The notes under the pieces are model-generated. The model was given only the letters and a program-made list of their open reading frames with translations. It had not been told where the DNA came from and searched no databases. A stretch of DNA of 64,000 nucleotides from Branchiostoma floridae (taxonomy: Eukaryota; Chordata; Leptocardii; Amphioxiformes; Branchiostomatidae): the NCBI RefSeq assembly GCF_000003815.2, contig NC_049982.1, positions 25,547,508-25,611,507 on the forward strand, written 5' to 3'. Positions 32,429-45,400 of this stretch are shown one piece after another. The translations under genes were made by a program, and so were the position numbers. The number at the start of each line of letters is the position of its first letter. Position 1 is the first letter of the stretch.

Positions 32429-33589
32429 TAAGAAACTCACTGAGTTCTTCTCACTTTACGCGTGCCATTTGAGTGGTTATAAAGTATTTTCTACCCATAT
32501 CCTGGTTTATGTATAGATATGAAAAGAAATGGTTATGTCACGATACCAATTGTCTTTCTTGGTTCATGGTCTCTTCATCATATTCTAGGAGCCAACATAG
32601 CAATGTACATATTTCAGCTGGTAAAGTAAAGTAAGTGCACACTTTAGTATATGATAGTATCCCATTGCTCCCGTCGAAAGAATAGTCCCAACTCTGCCTT
32701 ATCCAATGATTTGTAGAGTAAACAGTGTTAGTATGGATATTAATGTTATTATTTGTTATTTTTCCAGGAGAATCTAGGGCACCTTCCCGTGCACATGCCA
32801 GGACCTGAACCTGAAGCTTGCACGATGACAGTAGCATATCAGTAGTAAATCAGTAACAGTCAGTAGACCATTTAACCACAGACAGTAGACATGCAGTTTT
32901 GTAGTGCCTTCAGTGAAAGTCCATACCATTCCTTCTGGGTCAACTATGCCATGTTTAACATTACTTGATACGATCATTTCTAAGTCAGTGGAAAATGCAA
33001 TCTTTTTATTTCATGGTAAAGTATTTTTACTTTCATGGTAAAGTTTCTGATACATATGTGACTATTAGACCAGCAATACTTACAAGCATATGGCACACAA
33101 TTCTATAGACTAGATGCAACATGGTGAAATAAAGGAAAAATGTTTAAAACATGTGACTCGAGTCGATCTTCCTACGAAGGAATTAAATGTTGAAAAGGAT
33201 GGGTGAATGAATCAAATATTTCTTGTTGAATCAAGAAATAATTGAATACAACAATGCATTTTGTTACAACTTTAAACTCTATATCCGTACAAAAAATTAG
33301 ATCGCTTACCAATCTTTCGATTAGTCCTCTGATGCTTTTCAAGTTGTAATGACCCGAAGCCTTTGTGACATATCCAGACCGGAAGTGTGACAACAATTCA
33401 TCATAAATATATTTACAGATTAACTAAAAACTGTATCAATTGGTTGCCCGTAAATTCGACACATCAATGAATGAACGAATGTAGTCTAAAACCAAAGCAC
33501 AAACACACGGATTCTCTTTAAATACCTGGGTTGAAATTACGGTCTTATGTCGTCTGTAAGTTTGTTGAAACAGCTCGTACCTGTACGAG

Positions 33590-33800
33590 CGTATATGCAA
33601 ATGTTCGTTGTCGAGCTGTAGTAGTGTAGTCAGGTAACTGTAGCTTAGTTGTCTGCAAGAAATTAGGTGTAATGTCTTGTTTAAAAGACAACCACTCTCT
33701 GTAAATATCTACCCTGTTACTGAAACAGTAAGAAAACCTTCTGCCCTATGTGCAAAAAATGCACTACAAGGGTATGAACCGATGTTACTCTCAATAAACC
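33590..33800. repeat. Decayed SINE tail
   Basis: TATCTACCCTGTTACTGAAACAG followed by AACCTTCTGCCCTATGTGC corresponds to the 3' end of the 17124-17390 SINE. The sequence before it is unassigned. Confidence 0.45.
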
Positions 33801-34319
33801 AATCGCCATGATCATCATCATAATAATCATCATGCGCCTACAACAGTCCAACAATGTCTTTTGATTTGCGGAACTACCAGTTAACCTTTCCGACATATAC
33901 CGGTACTACATTGTAGCCCTTTTCAGTGGGTTTTCCCCTCTATTGAGGCTAACACTTCAAAAGAGCCCATTAGACGTCAAAGCCTTTTGTTCAACAAGAG
34001 CAGAGAGGCCCTCACCCCTCCCCCGACTGTATGCCCCCGACCCTGGGGAGTTCTAATTGATTAGGGTCGCTCTAATTGGAGTCTTGAAGTGGAGTCTCTA
34101 GTGAGTTGTTGCTGCCAACATGCGTCATCATAATTTTCTTAGTTTGATACGAAAAAAGAGAGAGGAATATTCCGTTTCTTAACAAACTGTTTCAAAGTAA
34201 GGCACCTCAGTAACGATTGGTTGATACAGGGGCAAGGTCCTACCGGAAGTATCATGTTAATACCGCCGATTACTGTATTTATTTTGCTTCATTGGTCAAT
34301 TGCAACTTGTAACAGTATC

Positions 34320-34560
34320 TTATTTGAGTCCTTGTTCCAATCAGTTGGTAACTGGCAGACCCCGGTTCAAATCCTGGGAAGGGCATCTCGGGTGAGACTG
34401 CGCCCGTCTTTCGGAAGGGACGTCGACGTATTTGGGTCCAGTGTTCGAAGAAGTGCCTCGATCACGTTAAAAGGCGAAGGGCTAGGAACCGCTTCTTGCT
34501 AAAGAAAGGAAACTTGCTGTGCTGACCTGTGTGCCACTACACAATCATTAAGGTGAACCA
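34320..34560 (+). mobile_element. tRNA-headed SINE, 5' partial
   Basis: CCCCGGTTCAAATCCTGGGA is a good box B. The body CCCGTCTTTCGGAAGGGACG and tail GAAACTTGCTGTGCTGACC match 17124-17390. Box A is degraded. Confidence 0.65.
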
Positions 34561-34592
34561 AGGGCGTTATATAAGACATATAACGTCCTTGG
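34558..34592. repeat. Short hairpin, CCAAGG...CCTTGG family
   Basis: CCAAGGGCGTTATAT and ATATAACGTCCTTGG pair with one mismatch around a 5-nt loop. Sister hairpins are at 42244, 46342, 47029 and 48420. Confidence 0.6.
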
Positions 34593-35166
34593 ATGAAAGA
34601 CAAATATGCCAAAATATTTCTATTCATCTCATGAAATTTAAATCATAACTTCACAGGGAAAACTACGATACAGATTTTGAAGTGTGCTTCGTATCAAAAT
34701 TCTTGAGCAAAATACAGGTCTAAAATTTGCTGTATCATATCGAAGAGCATGTACTTTTTTTTAGCTATTTTGTCTGGTAATCGTTGTATTTTCACCTCTC
34801 CAGACGAGATTGGGTGTAATACCTTGCCTCGGGACCTGAAATGGAGCGCTAATATGATGTCTCAACTCGCCGCCAGATCAGGCCCCCTACACTGCTGCCA
34901 ATCAATGTATGACCCTGTCTTAATATAATAATATAAAAATCTTCCAGATGACTAGACACTGTAGACCTTAGATCACACACGTGCCACAGAAACTTGCGCC
35001 AGCCTCATTTAAAGCTAATCTTGCGTTGTGGGATGGAGACAAAATGAGTCTAGCGCGTTGGAGGGGCAGACTTTGATGTTTGGATTCGATCTGTCTAGGG
35101 TCTGGAAAGAAATCAGGAACTCATGCGTGCGCCGCATTCTCCTAGGAGACTAATCATTGGGCTGGC

Positions 35167-35755
35167 GTTATTATTTGTCGTACCAGTGTCTACTTAATGT
35201 CGTACGGACGCACTATGTCGTACCGGTGTCTACCCAATGTCGTATGGACGCTTGTCGTACCTGTGTCTACCTAATGTCGTACGGGCGCACTATATCGTAC
35301 CAGTGTCTACATAATGTCGTACGGACGCTTGTCGTACCTGTGTCTGTGTCTTTTTTGTTGTATAGGTTCACTATGTCGTAGCAGTGTCTGCCTGATGTCT
35401 TACGGACGAAATACACCGTACCAGTGTCTACCTAATGTCGTGCGGACGCATTTTGTCGTACCAGTGTCTACCTAATGTTGCACCATTGTCTTTTTTTGTC
35501 GTTTAGGCTCACTATGTCGAACCAATGTCTTACGAACGAACTTTATCGTACCAGTGTCAACGTAATGTCGTGCGGACGCATTATACCGTACACGTGTCTA
35601 TCTAATGTCATGTGGGTGTACTGTGTCGTACCAGTGTCTACCTAATGTCGTACGGACGCACTATGTCGTACCAGTGTCTACATGATGTCGTACGACGACT
35701 TGTGTCGCAACCGTGTCTACCCAGTGCCGCATGGGCGTACTGTGTTACCAAAAAT
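35167..35755. repeat. Minisatellite with ~40-bp unit built on GTCGTAC
   Basis: About 14 diverged units of TGTCGTACCAGTGTCTACC + TAATGTCGTACGGACGCACTA. Each unit is itself a pair of GTCGTAC-starting halves. Some units are interrupted (for example 35349-35370 and 35488-35510) or CpG-decayed. No gene overlaps it convincingly. Confidence 0.85.
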
Positions 35756-36159
35756 TGACATTGTCCAATTCCATATCCTCTTTATGTTTTTTATTCACAA
35801 TCTAGTTCCCAGATAGCTTCTTTTCGTAATGACCATGAAAAGGTAAATCAGATGAAGTAATAGATTTCAAAATGGCTACAGCACATTGATATCATTTATA
35901 CCTTTTGAAAATAAATCATTAAACATCATCATGTAGATCGCTTACGTTTTGTTTAACGGACTTTGGAAGGTATTGCTTTCCTCCAATGATGTACTTTAAT
36001 GCGTTTGAGTTGTTTTATCACACATTTACATCAAAGTATACAAGCTTTCATTGTGTAGAAACACTGGTCTAATACTTTACATCGCTAATGCTGCCACTAA
36101 AATATACAAAACTTTTCTTTCGTGGTTACAAACAGTGTGCTGAACGTAAATGTTAGGCC

Positions 36160-36335
36160 TACGTCATATTTCCAAACGGGGTCCCGGTCGGGCAGCTTTG
36201 GGAACGAAAAGGTTGACATAAAAGATAACAGAATAGTATTGGACATTATGTGTGTATATTTTACGTATACGTTTCTATTCTTCGTTACACCCAAAGAGCC
36301 CGTCCGGGTCCCTGTTTGGAAATACGACCACAGCC
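36160..36335. mobile_element. Inverted-repeat element
   Basis: ATTTCCAAACGGGGTCCCGG...CTTTGGG pairs with CCCAAAGAGCCCGTCCGG...TTTGGAAAT. A looser relative lies at 46948-47190 (GGGGCCCGGCCGGGC...GGCCGGGGCC). Confidence 0.6.
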
Positions 36336-36370
36336 TTACTTATCATAGTACAAGTACATGTAACACATAT

Positions 36371-36559
36371 TCACCTTTATCCGCTGGGTAACCTATATCC
36401 GTTTTAGGGATTTAGGGATATCAAGTCGGCGGAAGTTTCAAACTACAATGTTTTGAAAATATTGAAATTTGAAATTACCGTACGTCAACTTGATATCCCT
36501 ACATGTAAGACACCCGTTTTGAAAAACACCGGATATAGGTTATACCCCGGATAAAGGTG
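36371..36559. mobile_element. Palindromic MITE ('TTCACCTTTATCCG' ends)
   Basis: TTCACCTTTATCCG with GGGTAACCTATATCCG pairs with CGGATATAGGTTAT and CGGATAAAGGTGAA. An inner GGGATATCAAGT / ACTTGATATCCC pair is also present. Confidence 0.75.
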
Positions 36560-36896
36560 AACTAGCGTACACGTTATATGAGTTGGTCGCAATCATGGAT
36601 CTCATCCGTTTTGAGTCGTGAACCGAGTGCAGTTCGTGTCGTTCTAAGCTCTAGATCTACGTACTCTTGTTAGGGACCGTACGATATTTATCGGGGGGGG
36701 GGAGGGCTGGTGCATTGGAAGTCTGATCAAAAAAATTTTTGATGGCCCTCCCCCCCATCTCAAAAAAATCTAACGTGACCCTCCCCCTCCACCTCAAAAA
36801 AATCAACATGGCCCTCCCCCCGACAGGCATAATCAAACGGGTAGAAAAACAACCGATAAAATAATCTTAATATAGATGTCAGGGCACAAGGGCGCC

Positions 36897-37010
36897 AGTG
36901 TTCTCGCCAGGATTTTTTCACAGCGTCGGGGCAGGGGTCCGGGGGCATGCTCCCCGGGAAAATTTGGATTTTCAAACCCTCTAAAACAGAATTTCCTGCA
37001 ATTTGAGAGG
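36897..37010. mobile_element. Fragment related to the hAT element at 11630
   Basis: CAGTGTTCTCGCCAGGA resembles a hAT terminus. It is followed by GGTCCGGGGGCATGCTCCC and TTCAAACCCTCTAAAAC, the same module order as at 11735-11790. The right end could not be identified, so the extent is uncertain. Confidence 0.55.
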
Positions 37011-38005
37011 AAAATTATGTTCTTGAGATTGGATGCCGGTTGCCTTTTTTACTCCCGTTTTTCAGTAATCGACGTCCGCCCTCCCCCAAAAATATGTTAT
37101 AACTATAAGCTCGGGGAATCAGCAGTCCGTGATCTGGCCCGGGTATTATTTGTCCAGTCATGTCTATATGAAAATTTTGGGTTTTTGATGCTTCCAAACA
37201 GGGCTCTAGCCAGTGAGTTCGTCAGCCCATGGAAAAATCCTGCCAATTTTTTTCCGACATTGAATAAAGAATGCCTACCTGAGTACTACCTCGTGCGATC
37301 GATGTTGCGCCCTCCTGCATCAAATGCTAGTAGTTTTTCCAGAGGATAAGATAACGGCGCCATCACACCTTGTGTTTTTTTTCTATTTTGCCCGATGATT
37401 TTACTAAAATTTATCATTTATCGAATCGGTCGGGTTTTACAAGGCCGCGCCGTCATTTTCCACGAGCGTGCGTTTGTTTCGTGCGACCTCAGGTAACCCC
37501 GTTTTCGGCGTGAAATCTTTGGCTCACCGCTGAATTTCTTTTTACATAGAGACCAAGAACGTTATACATTATACGAAGGACGGTGATCTAATGCGTCTTT
37601 GGCAGTGATCAGTGCCGGTGTAGCCTTGAAGGAGTAGCCAGAAAAGACGTCCCAACGTGCTGGGCGCTTCGATCGACGGTCCGTCTGGGGAGGGGGGCGT
37701 GCCGCGCCATGTGCCACAGACGACAATGCGAGTGCACAGCCGACTCGATCGACGCTTGACAACAATATTGCGGCCCCTTTTCTGCCGCAAATTTTGTCCT
37801 TTTGAAACAAAAGAAATGTTGTGAATAAAAAATAAAGTGTATACTTTTGGATTCTTCACATATTTACCGCGCACCGCTTTTGTAACTTAAATATTTGGGG
37901 AAACTCAGCCGAGCCGAGCCGAGTGCGTCTTTCCAGAAAAAAATAAGTCCGGAGACGGAATGACGTATGCCTGGCGGGAACGCTGGTCCAGGGCAGCGCC
38001 ACTTT

Positions 38006-38420
38006 NNNNNNNNNNNNNNNNNNNNNNNNNNNNNNNNNNNNNNNNNNNNNNNNNNNNNNNNNNNNNNNNNNNNNNNNNNNNNNNNNNNNNNNNNNNNNNN
38101 NNNNNNNNNNNNNNNNNNNNNNNNNNNNNNNNNNNNNNNNNNNNNNNNNNNNNNNNNNNNNNNNNNNNNNNNNNNNNNNNNNNNNNNNNNNNNNNNNNNN
38201 NNNNNNNNNNNNNNNNNNNNNNNNNNNNNNNNNNNNNNNNNNNNNNNNNNNNNNNNNNNNNNNNNNNNNNNNNNNNNNNNNNNNNNNNNNNNNNNNNNNN
38301 NNNNNNNNNNNNNNNNNNNNNNNNNNNNNNNNNNNNNNNNNNNNNNNNNNNNNNNNNNNNNNNNNNNNNNNNNNNNNNNNNNNNNNNNNNNNNNNNNNNN
38401 NNNNNNNNNNNNNNNNNNNN
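38006..38420. other. Assembly gap (N)
   Basis: 415 consecutive N. No inference can be made about what lies inside. Confidence 1.
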
Positions 38421-39455
38421 CGTATTCAGAGTTAACTTAAAAATACATCTTTTGATTTATTTAATTGGAAGTAGGTCAGTATTTTATACTGAAAACAAAA
38501 AATAAGTAACTGGTTTATCGATTAACCTACGGATGTAGAGATAAAGGTTATCGTACAACGTTCAAAAAGAAATTATTTATGTTGGATGATAACGAGTTTG
38601 CGTTTGCGTTATAACGTTACAAGCTAATCATTGCTGGTAGCCTGCCACCGATAAAATAAAAAATTGCAGTCATTCAGACCCATGGGCCATATTTTTCTCA
38701 CTTTTTACAAATATGATAGACTTAGACATCAATAGGCTGGCAAGCCATCCGCCGACAATGCAAATACTCAGCGTCATACAAAAAAAGTATGAAATATCAA
38801 ACATTTTCATTTTACAAATTTGCAAAATTGGTGAATAAACATATAAACATACATAATTACACATAACGTTACATGGTGCAAAACGTACACATCGAGTGAA
38901 ATCTGGTATATAGTTCGTGTCCGTTCATTTGGGTCATTTCCTTTACTGTAAAAGTCTTTCAAGGTTATTTATAGCATATGTACCATATAATTCATTATCA
39001 TAAGGGAAATCTTTTCATTATAAATCTCATTTTTGGGGCATTCTCATCATGTTACGGTGATTTTTCATAAATTGACAACGCTGCAATTGTCAATAACATG
39101 TTCATTTAGGCTAGAAACGCAACAGTGCCGCACGTCAGTGTGAGTGCAAGACAAAATCGGTGAAATTAACACAACAGTGCCGCAGTGAACGAACGCAGCA
39201 ATGCCGCAAGCGTGCCGCACGTCAAGTGAGAGGGGGCCTTACGACCTAAATATGATATGTGTAACCTTCGCTTTCACACTGGATATATCATACAAAAGTG
39301 TGACTTTGAAGACAACAAAACACAGAAAGTGTGAAAAGATTAGATTCTTTTCTATTATGATTCGTTGAGGGATAAGTCACATTTTAGTTCGCAGAGAGAG
39401 CACGGCGAGAGCGCCGTACTAGTGGAAAGGGCGTATAAGTGATCGGCACACGTCT
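38421..39455 (-). other. Likely 3' flank / UTR of Not
   Basis: No exon recognised. TTTATT at 38455-38460 is a weak minus-strand poly(A) hexamer. GTGCCGCACGTCA repeats at 39126-39240 resemble the ends of the 50715-50972 element. Confidence 0.35.
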
Positions 39456-42400
39456 CTATCTGTCCCGGCCTGTGATGGCTTGGTATGGGGCGGATGGCGC
39501 TGGTGACTCCGGGCCGGAGTCGGACTCTGAGCCGCTGGTGTGTGCGGAGGAGAGCTGTGCCAGTCGGGCCTGCTGCTGTTCGTAGTTCTGTCTCCGCCAT
39601 TTGATCCTCCTGTTCTGAAACCACACCTTCACCTGTAGGGTGGAGTTCAATTCATCGGTCAATGATCTTTGCTGGAAAAATTGATTTTTGTTTGTTTAAA
39701 ACGTTTTTATGAATGAAGACCTTTATTGCACATTTTTGCCACACCGGGCTAAGTACAGGTCACAACAAGACGTGTTGAAGAAATACATTTAACAAATACA
39801 AGATAAAACTATCGTTAGATAAATTCAACTTCTCCTCGCTTTTTAGTTGTGGTGGAGATAAAAAAACAGATATGCTTTATGATCGATGGTTTGTCTAGTT
39901 TCATTGCAAATTAAGCAAGCGTCAACGACCGAAGTTACTGATCGCCAGACGCTCACAGAATGTAAACATCAACATATTTTTCCGTCTGAAAATTTACCCT
40001 ATGACATTTGGTGAACTGAGAACATGCGTATTGTCCTTTTATAGAGCTTGTTGGGCGATCTGTTTTTCGTTGCGAGTTAGCTCAGTGTATAGCACACCAT
40101 ACACATATATATGATATATATGTCACAGTGGAGATCACGATCCAGGAGAATCGCCGATCCTCCTAGGAGAGATCGCGATCGGAGTTTCTCCTAGGAGAAA
40201 CTACGATAGATATAGGAAACAGATCCCGATCGCAATCTGTACTAGTAGAATCGGCGATTCTCCTGGTACAGATTGCAATCGGGATCTCTCCTAGGAGAAA
40301 CTCCGATCCAAACTCAAACGATGCTAAGATGTATGAAACAGCAATAATTTTTTTGATAAACAATGATTTTATTCAGTTTCAAATGCAAACCTACTAACTC
40401 ATTACCAACTACACTCAAGCCTACTTCTGTACTTCTACAATGTTAACTTCACCAAAGGCTACTACACTTGAGTCACTTCTGCAGCCTTGTCATATGTATC
40501 TTGTGTGATACAGAAGTTGTTCTTCTGGCCTTGCTAAGACGTTGATATGCTCTCCANNNNNNNNNNNNNNNNNNNNNNNNNNNNNNNNNNNNNNNNNNNN
40601 NNNNNNNNNNNNNNNNNNNNNNNNNNNNNNNNNNNNNNNNNNNNNNNNNNNNNNNNCAATGGGGACGTCAATAAGGTAATACTTATCTGGGGATTTAAGT
40701 TAACTTTGACCGAGATATAGGCAATGTTACATCCATAGTGAAGCTCGACGTCGGCAGATGGCATGCGATAGTGATTTGCACTGAAAACTTTACAAAAATT
40801 CCGAGAATATAGCCTGAAAACTACCGTACCTGCGCTTCCGTGAGGTTGAGCGAGGCTGCCAGGTGGTACCTCTCGGACCCCACCATGTACTGTTGGCGGG
40901 AAAACTCCCGCTCCAGCCGCTCCAGCTGCTCGGGGGTGAAGATCGTCCGTATCCGCTTCCCTTTCCGAGACTTCCCGTCCTTTTCAACGGAGCTCTCTCT
41001 CGCCAGCGGGCAACCTAGTACGACAGGATTTTTTTTCAGATTTAAAAATTTGAAAAGTGTAAATGTGGTCCCAAACAGTACTACGGCCAATAGCCTTTTT
41101 GTGGTCGAAGGGACAGTGTGTTGTTATCCACTGTGTCTAGGGTATGGTATTGGAAGGGGGAGTCCATCCCTCTTCTTTCTCTGCCTTTTACCTCTCCAAC
41201 CGAAATTATTAGGTACCCGTTTTACACCTGGGTGAAGTGAAGTGAGGTGAGGAAATTCGTGTACAGTGCCTTTCCCAATTAGGATACAACATCGGTGGCA
41301 TGTCAGGGATTTTACCAGAGGACTTACATGTATTAGCCGTTGCACCCACACGTGTACGGCGCATGTGGATTTTTTGCGCGGTACTTACGCTTAACGGACC
41401 TGACATGACATAAAGAAATAGAAATAAATGTATGACAATGAACACAAAATGTAACTTTATAAACTAACGGTTTTGGCTTTCTCTCAAAATTGGTGTAGAA
41501 AGATTCTTTGTAAAGATACTTCTCGCGCTACAACTGACTGTGACATGTAACGTTACAGTCCTTCAAATGTATGTGCATGTCTGTTTTGTATTTTCTAACA
41601 TTTCAGCACTCCAGACGGGCAAGCACAAATTGTTCGCTTCATTTTCAATTTCAATATTCATACATTGCATTGCTGCAGAAAGAGAAAGAAACGGTAAGAT
41701 ACTAGATAAAAAGAAACCTTCATCTTTTCATAAATACTAAAGACTAGTGTGTATAATCAAGGAGGTTATCAAGGTGCAAACCAAGGCGTACTTTGTCTTT
41801 TTCATACAGACCGTACCCATACAGCCAAGTCCCAATTTTCAGTGCAACTAGAATTATTTTGAGAAAAATTTACCATAATCTAGTTCTCACATTTGCATCT
41901 TGTTTGCATTGCAGCTCGGTTTGAATTGATTATCAGCAGCAGTAATGGTAGACAACAATAAAGATCTTCATCTTGTCACTCAAGCGATCGGTCGATTCCC
42001 CGACCAAAAAAGTCTAGTGATCCCCGAAATACGGATAGCTGTAAAAGTGATGAAATCGAGTTTTATCGATACTAACGTTTACCAGTATTAAAATGTGGCG
42101 ATGAAATATTCAGAAGCAACCCATTGGATTTTCAAGTCCACTGTTGAACGGAATGTCTGGAGAATGCTAACAAATGCGAAACCGGGTTTAGACAACATGT
42201 GTACAACTTGTAGTGTAGCACACAGAGTAGACATGCAGTAGCAAAAAAAGGACTTTATATAAGATATATATAAGATACATATAACGTCCTTGGTAGTAGC
42301 ATGGAGCTCGAGGTTATACTTATACATTGTAGTAGCGACCGTTCCACTAGGCGGCAATCGTTCTGTGATCTCGCTGCGATCTAGAAAGGATTTGTGAAAT

Positions 42401-45400
42401 CCTTGACTTCATAATTGGTATCTTATGCTGAATGTGAAAGTATCACTGAAAAGACAACAAAACACACATAGCATGAAAAGAGTTATTTTTCCCGTTGTGC
42501 GTTCTGACAAATTTTAGATCGCCACGTGGTCGCCACCCCAGGCAGGCTTCTTTTTTATTTGTTCCCGTACAAATTTCAACGTTATTAATTAACGAAAACT
42601 CAATCTTTCGGATTACAGAGGTTCTTAGTCATTCATTTATGACCATTCTGAAATGATTCCATGGAAAGTAAACCTAAACAATACGAAATTCACTGATTTG
42701 GAGACCTGGTTGTCTGTCATGGCAATAGTACTGTGTTATAACACTGGTTTAACATGTTTTGTGAATCCATATGTACATCACTCAGACACATAATTATCAT
42801 TCATAAATCGCAAGCCAAACTGGCAGCAAGCAACAGCTCTGTAAAAACGCCAGAGAACGGTCAAAAGAAGTCTCTGTTTGAACGATGAATTCTATCTCTT
42901 CTCGAATTCGTCTTAGAAGACTATTGTTTGGTTTCGTTTCGTTGAACACGACTAGAATGTGTATCTTTTATTTGAAACAATACTGGAGATCACAGTGCCA
43001 TGTTTTCACGCCGGCGGCTTTTTGACGGACTATGGTCCACAGTGGTTGGAGTGTGTATTCTAAATGGATAATCCACGCGCTGATTTTGTTATTATCTACT
43101 ATGTTTATACCATGTACTTGTAATTAGCCCTCGGGCACGAACTTGCAAATAAACTTCTCCATTAACGCCAGCCTCCTTAGCATTACTACCTGAGCAACTT
43201 CTCTGGGTCGTTTCTTTCGCCTGTAAAATGTATTTTTTCCTTGTTGCATACTTGTTTTGCTTATACCCGGATTATACGAAGTTGGCTTACAAGAAACCAA
43301 GTATTAAAACAGATCTACATAAATAAGCAGAAAATTTATAGGCCCCAAAGCTTGACCTGCATGCAAAGCCTGCTAAAAAGGGTAATTAACGCCTCAACTT
43401 GATATGATAAGTTTATTTCCAACCTCATGCTCGCAAGAAGGTAACCATGTTGAGAACCATGCACGTGGTAGAGACGTAGGAAATTTGCATTTTGCAAGGT
43501 CAGTGATTGACAGGAGCCCGATTTACAAAGCTGGTGTTGGCTATGGTGTCTAGACGAGTTTGGCTTCTTTTTATGGGGAAGCAGAGTAAGTCGAATGGTC
43601 CCATTTTGTTGGAAATAAAAGTCGTGTGTGTAAACTACATACAACAACTACTGTCTACTTGCATGTATGCTTTGTTGTAAGCTCATGATGAAAGTACATG
43701 TACAATTTTTGACCTGATCATCCTACTCATATAAAACCTCCTTGTTATAAACAACTAAAAGTACGATAATACGTTGAATGTTCTAGGAGTATTTCCCGTA
43801 CGCGTTTGCAAATTAATGATAAATGCGCACGAAAAATTATATCCTTTCGTTTTCTACATTGCTATAGCCTTAATCTAAATTGCTGAAAATGGAAAATATG
43901 AAGAAAAACCCTCTACATTTTGAATTAACCGAAACTCTCCGTATAAAAACTTGTGAACACTATATCACTTCATTTTGGATCTTCCGACCACAAGGAAAGA
44001 GGTACAAATATCAGTAATGAAGCTAGAGAATAAATCACGTATTTAAAGACCGGGCATGGTAAAGACTTGCTAACTGCCATCTCAGCCAAAAACCGCGCTT
44101 TGAACGGACGGAACCGCAAGAATCAAACGGACCCAATTATCATTGTATTTCAAATTTCCCTATCGCACCACTTGTTATGTAAAACCCGTGGTCTCTACAG
44201 CCACAATGGCGATGTAAAGTTGTGTTGTTTCGACAAGCTAACACAAAGAGCTCAATTAGCCGTATAGCTCACTATCACCTACTCCCCTCGGTATTTTACA
44301 CCTAGGTTATAAGTACAAGTGCTTAGTACGATAACAATACCCGCATGTAGACATGCAGTACACATCTTTGAAATGGGGAAAAACGCGGTAAGATAAAAAA
44401 AAGGCCGCAAATGGTGGTGCGCTTGTGAGGTGCCTTTCTGAATTTTCTCATTCACATTTTCACATATATGCATCTTTGTACACACACAACGCATGTATTA
44501 CTGATAAACACGTGCGTTTTTTTCAGTATCGTTAGTGAGTTGAAACAAGGAATTTTATCTTCATAAATCACCTAGTACCTTTTTATCTTGATAAAATCTC
44601 CTTGTTGGAAAGTAAGACATTTCTATAGCTAAGAAAACATGAACTGGTCGCATGTTTTCGTGAAAACACGGCGTCATTGGACAACAGAAGCCAAAGCACG
44701 TTTGACACGAAGTGGCTTTTTATCTTTCTCTACCTGTTATGTATAACGTTATGTTTTGCTTCAAACTGGATAAAGGTATATCGTTCCCATACAGAAAAGG
44801 AAATTCTAGTACACTGAAATTGTTCTTTTCTTTTGCTTCATACATGCATATATAATATGCTAAATAAAGTATGGTACCAAGTTGTCCTTATACCATTTTG
44901 TTGCTATAAAATGGAAATTCAAGACGTTTGCACATCATGTCGTACCCAAGCTGCAGAATGCGTTTGCACCACTACTTACAAAACTAAAAGAAAGCGACAT
45001 GCGGGCAATTATCGAGTTTGCATCCGCAAAGCGCCGACATGTACTATTGTAAAGAAACCATTGTGAGTCATAACACGGCAATTCAGCGAACATAGCGAAA
45101 TGGTCATAAACAGGGCATTAGGTATTACAAGGAGGGTTTTTTTTTGGATATTAGGTGGCGCATTTATCTAACTTTTCCCGTCAAATTATATTAACTGTTA
45201 CAGTACCCAATTGTGTAACTCAATTCGTTACTTGTTGCTAAAACTCATCTACTGACATATACAACTTTAACTTGTAAAATAGAGCGCGTTTCTCTACATT
45301 TTGATCAAATAGGTGGCTCATTCGCTGTTTTTTTCGCGTAGTTTTGTTGCATTTTTTTCATCCACAGCTGCCGTGTTATTTCTTTCGGATGATCAGAGTT

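Noticed and set aside
37960-38505. ORFs spanning the N run
   Set aside because: Most of their length is N; nothing is encoded that can be read.
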